NCBI RefSeq assembly: GCF_003337245.1
Contig: NZ_QPJE01000004.1
Span: forward strand, 1 to 64,000
Source: Halanaerobium sp. MA284_MarDTE_T2
GTDB taxonomy: Bacteria > Bacillota > Halanaerobiia > Halanaerobiales > Halanaerobiaceae
Length of the DNA: 64,000 nt
Direction: 5' to 3'
Both the position numbers and the translations under genes were made by a program. Under the pieces are notes generated by a model. It ran no database searches and was not told where the DNA came from. It was given only the letters and a program-made list of their open reading frames with translations. This document shows, piece after piece, positions 61,496 to 64,000 of this stretch; positions within the stretch are counted from its first letter, which is position 1; each line of letters starts with the position of its first letter.

Positions 61496-62682
61496 TGATT
61501 TTCTCTCCTTTCTGTAATTTTTTTTATAACAGCCTGCCAGTTTTCAACTGTATTTTCATAATTTTCCACCATCTGATCTAACTGCATCCACGCACTCGAA
61601 AAAATATCAGGCAGCAGTTTAAAATTATCGTTACCAGTGTATTCTGCCAGTGCTGGTGCCCCAGCCTGAAGGGCTAATTTTTGTTCTCTGTGTCTTTTTT
61701 TAAACTCTGAAGATGAGATATATCCATATTTTTTTAGATACCAGTTTAAAAATGGATTTCTCCCCAGCCAGCCTGTACAGGCATAAAATAATCTTTCCTG
61801 AATATCTGCATCAGATATATCTGGTTCTTTTGGAAAGTTATCATAGGTATCATGAAAAATATGTGTATCTATATCTATAATTTTATGTTTTCCATCAGGT
61901 ATTTCCAGACCCAGCAGTGTATCTTCTCCGCGACCTAAAAAAAGTTCTCCATTAAAATAATAGCTTGTAGAATAAAAAGGAGGAAGAATACTGCTGAATT
62001 TTAAATCTATGGCATGATTGCCTCCAAGAATTTTATTGGTTTCTCTAATATTATTCTGATAAATATCTGCTGTTGTAATATTATTTTTAGTATTTTTTAT
62101 TTTTTCTAAAGCTTCTTCTTTCTGAAGGCCTTTTAAAAGTTCTTTTCTTTTTTTAAACTTAAGTGGAGGTATAATATAATAACCGGAGTAATCACTTGTT
62201 GTTACCACTACATTTTCTTTTTCCAGATATTCCAGATGCCTGCCGAAAAAGTTTATGGCTGCAAAATTTCCATTTCTGGAAGTTAAAAGACATGGTTTAA
62301 CATCTGTATCAATAAAGAAAAGGTAGTCTAGCTTTGGCTCAGATATTAAACTTTGTAGGATTACTAAATTTCTACGTTTTCCATATGGTATTAGCTGGTG
62401 ATAGTCAAATTCTGGTGTGCGCAGAAAAAAGTTAATTTCTTTTTTAGTTAATCCATATCTTTTGAGCTTATAATTAAATTCTGGATCATAGTTCATCTGA
62501 ACAAGATCCAGTTTAATAGTCTGGCGCAGCCTTTCTACTACTTCAGATTTATAACCATGAGAATAGCAGACTATTAGTTTTTCTGGTTCATAGCCGTGAG
62601 CTCTTGCATTAGCAATAAAATCAATAAATGGATGAATGGAGTTCAAATAATTACAGATTGCCCCCACTGCAATTTTTGCCAT
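61492..62682 (-). CDS. GT-A-type glycosyltransferase-like protein
   Basis: 396 residues. DYLFFIDTDVKPCLLTSRNG holds a DxD-type site and ELFLGRGEDTLLGLE a later acidic motif, as in GT2-like enzymes. The start, MAKIAVGAICNYLNSIHPFI, is a nucleotide-binding strand-loop. No membrane segment. It shares the GRGED-type motif with the GT/cNMP fusion downstream, so the two may be distant relatives. AGGGGACAAA precedes the ATG. First glycosyltransferase of the operon. Confidence 0.72.
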   Translation of the reverse strand: MAKIAVGAICNYLNSIHPFIDFIANARAHGYEPEKLIVCYSHGYKSEVVERLRQTIKLDLVQMNYDPEFNYKLKRYGLTKKEINFFLRTPEFDYHQLIPYGKRRNLVILQSLISEPKLDYLFFIDTDVKPCLLTSRNGNFAAINFFGRHLEYLEKENVVVTTSDYSGYYIIPPLKFKKRKELLKGLQKEEALEKIKNTKNNITTADIYQNNIRETNKILGGNHAIDLKFSSILPPFYSTSYYFNGELFLGRGEDTLLGLEIPDGKHKIIDIDTHIFHDTYDNFPKEPDISDADIQERLFYACTGWLGRNPFLNWYLKKYGYISSSEFKKRHREQKLALQAGAPALAEYTGNDNFKLLPDIFSSAWMQLDQMVENYENTVENWQAVIKKITERRENQ

Positions 62683-62719
62683 TTTGTCCCCTCCCCCGTA
62701 TTTTACCGTTTATATAAAT

Positions 62720-63082
62720 TTATTTTTCTGCAACATAACGGTATACTATATCTTCAACTGTAATAATTCCAGCCAGATGACCTTCTTCATTTACAACAGG
62801 CATACCACTAATTTCATTTTCTTTTAAAATTCTGGCTGCTTCAGCAATAGTGTCATCTTCTTTAACTGTTATTAAATTTTCTGACATAAAATCTTTAATT
62901 GGCATATCTCTGTCGTGCTCAATCATTAGATCACCATCTGTAACAATACCAACAAGTTCATTATCTTTGACGACAAGAAGCCGCCCTATATTGTAATAGG
63001 AAAGAAGTCTTGCTGCTTCGTTTACATCACTATCTACTTCAATTATTACTGGATCTTTAGTCATTATTTCCTGTACCAGCAT
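62720..63082 (-). CDS. Two-CBS-domain protein
   Basis: 120 residues, just a pair of CBS motifs. MTKDPVIIEVDSDVNEAARLL, then NIGRLLVVKDNELVGIVTDGDL is the first; MSENLITVKEDDTIAEAARI with GMPVVNEEGHLAGIITVEDI the second. Such pairs bind adenine nucleotides. It is 37 bases upstream of the glycosyltransferase genes on the same strand and could tie their activity to energy or nucleotide level (inference). AAGGAGG precedes the ATG. Confidence 0.88.
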   Translation of the reverse strand: MLVQEIMTKDPVIIEVDSDVNEAARLLSYYNIGRLLVVKDNELVGIVTDGDLMIEHDRDMPIKDFMSENLITVKEDDTIAEAARILKENEISGMPVVNEEGHLAGIITVEDIVYRYVAEK

Positions 63083-63338
63083 TTATAAAACCTCCTTAAT
63101 TATCAATCTCAATATATATTTATATTCTATAATTAGTGCCAAAATCCTTTAAAAAGGAAAAAATAACTAGATTTTATTTAAAATTAGGTAGGGTAATAGA
63201 ACCGGACAAATGTCCTAAATGAAAAAAGTAATTTTTAAGAAAAATCAGCATTTATTTTGATAAATAAAAGGGAATTAGATTATATTTACCGAAATATAAA
63301 AATATATGGAAACTATTATTTTTTAGGAGAGGATATTA

Positions 63339-64000
63339 TTGACAGAAACAAACAGGGTATTTCGTATAATTAAGATGATTATGTTGCTAAGACAGCCATA
63401 TGGCAGATGGGATGTTAATAAAATTACAGAGACTTTTGATATTTCTGCCCGTACTTTTCATAGAGATAAGAAAATTATGGAAGAACTCGGCATTCCAATA
63501 TATTATGACAGACATTTAAAAGAGTATAAAATACTGGAGACATTTAGATTAGAAAGTCCCAATTTAAACAAAGAAGAAACCGAAGCTATTATGCTGGCAG
63601 CAAAAGAATATAAAAATAAGAATTTTCCTATGAAAAAGGAGCTGGAGTCTGCATTAGCAAAAGTTATTAATTCACTACCTGAATATATAAAAGGGAGTCT
63701 GGGTACTTACATAAATAGTTATGAGATAATTTCTGATCCATTTGTTGATTTAAAAGAACACAGGCAAAAATTTAAGCTGATAAAAAAATCTATTGAAAAA
63801 CAGGAGAGCATAATAATCGATTATTATGCTCTGGGAAAAGATGAAAAAAGTACAAGAAAGATAAATCCATATAATATATTTTTTAATAATGGTGCACCAT
63901 ATTTAATTGCTTTTTGTAATTTGCGTGGTGAGATCAGAACTTTTAGAATTGACAGAATAAAAAACATAAAATTTACTGATGAAAGTTATACTATTCCCAA
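63339..64000 (+). CDS. WYL-domain transcriptional regulator, cut by the window end
   Basis: The frame from a TTG at 63339 (AGGAGAGG 6-7 bases upstream) runs off the window. The N terminus is a DeoR-type HTH: LLRQPYGRWDVNKITETFD and ISARTFHRDKKIMEELGI. From about residue 130 the WYL-like domain starts (IIIDYYALGKDEKSTRKINP, then YLIAFCNLRGEIRTFRIDRI). It is divergent from the CBS gene. WYL domains sense nucleic-acid or nucleotide ligands; the target here is unknown. Confidence 0.85.
   Translation, partial: MTETNRVFRIIKMIMLLRQPYGRWDVNKITETFDISARTFHRDKKIMEELGIPIYYDRHLKEYKILETFRLESPNLNKEETEAIMLAAKEYKNKNFPMKKELESALAKVINSLPEYIKGSLGTYINSYEIISDPFVDLKEHRQKFKLIKKSIEKQESIIIDYYALGKDEKSTRKINPYNIFFNNGAPYLIAFCNLRGEIRTFRIDRIKNIKFTDESYTIP

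Noticed and set aside
1-64000. rRNA, tRNA or prophage genes
   Set aside because: Reading both strands by eye showed no conserved rRNA blocks, no convincing cloverleaf and no phage structural genes; a tRNA scan could not be run.

Overview
The window reads as low-GC chromosome from an anaerobic, probably salt-adapted Firmicute of the Halanaerobiales type. This is inferred from strong AGGAGG-type ribosome binding sites, AT-rich codon use, oxygen-sensitive enzymes (hybrid cluster protein, 2-oxoacid:ferredoxin oxidoreductase) and a sucrose-phosphate-synthase-like protein whose N-terminal half resembles the Halothermothrix orenii enzyme. No rRNA, tRNA, CRISPR array or prophage was seen by eye.

Layout. 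1-5.8 kb: a decayed IS200/IS605-type tnpB tail, a cupin, a 39-residue membrane peptide behind a perfect palindrome, a SEC-C/TPR protein, an ECF S-component that appears to start at ATA, a pair of uncharacterised genes, and a folT-like gene under a recognisable tetrahydrofolate riboswitch. 6-18.8 kb (minus strand): two back-to-back operons. The upstream one carries pgsB-pgsC-pgsW, a DUF6305/M14 zinc-hydrolase fusion, a sensor kinase and a response regulator. The downstream one carries a second DUF6305 protein, a permease, a small membrane protein, another M14-type hydrolase and two secreted C69 peptidases. Together they look like a poly-gamma-glutamate (or related gamma-polyamide) synthesis, sensing and recycling locus.

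19-22 kb: a sugar-nucleotide epimerase, an MscS channel and a DJ-1/PfpI protein. 22-34 kb: a glycogen cluster (phosphorylase, pullulanase, GlgD, GlgC, GlgB, GlgA) in which glycogen synthase carries a charged linker and a ComEA-like helix-hairpin-helix tail. It also contains a sucrose-phosphate-synthase relative reduced to its N-terminal half, with a 264-bp MITE exactly at its stop codon. 34-47 kb: a fucose-isomerase-like protein, a two-gene SUF-type Fe-S system, an ABC importer followed by dihydrolipoyl dehydrogenase, an encapsulated ferritin with its encapsulin shell, a UDP-GlcNAc 2-epimerase, a two-subunit 2-oxoacid:ferredoxin oxidoreductase and a ferritin-like protein. A second copy of the MITE lies at 47.6 kb.

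48.5-55.6 kb is the most promising candidate for an undescribed system. It holds hcp, a soluble Rossmann-fold chemoreceptor, a CRP-type regulator, and a three-gene module: a DUF1858-like domain fused to a cytoplasmic solute-binding-like domain, a P-loop GTPase, and an ABC ATPase with its own DUF1858-like N terminus. The module has no membrane permease and no signal peptide. CRP-like boxes lie at about -41 relative to plausible promoters of both hcp and this module, which suggests one regulon.

55.7-64 kb: an AraC-type regulator, glutamate dehydrogenase, an operon of a CBS-domain protein and three glycosyltransferases (one fused to a cyclic-nucleotide-binding-like domain), and a WYL regulator cut by the window end.
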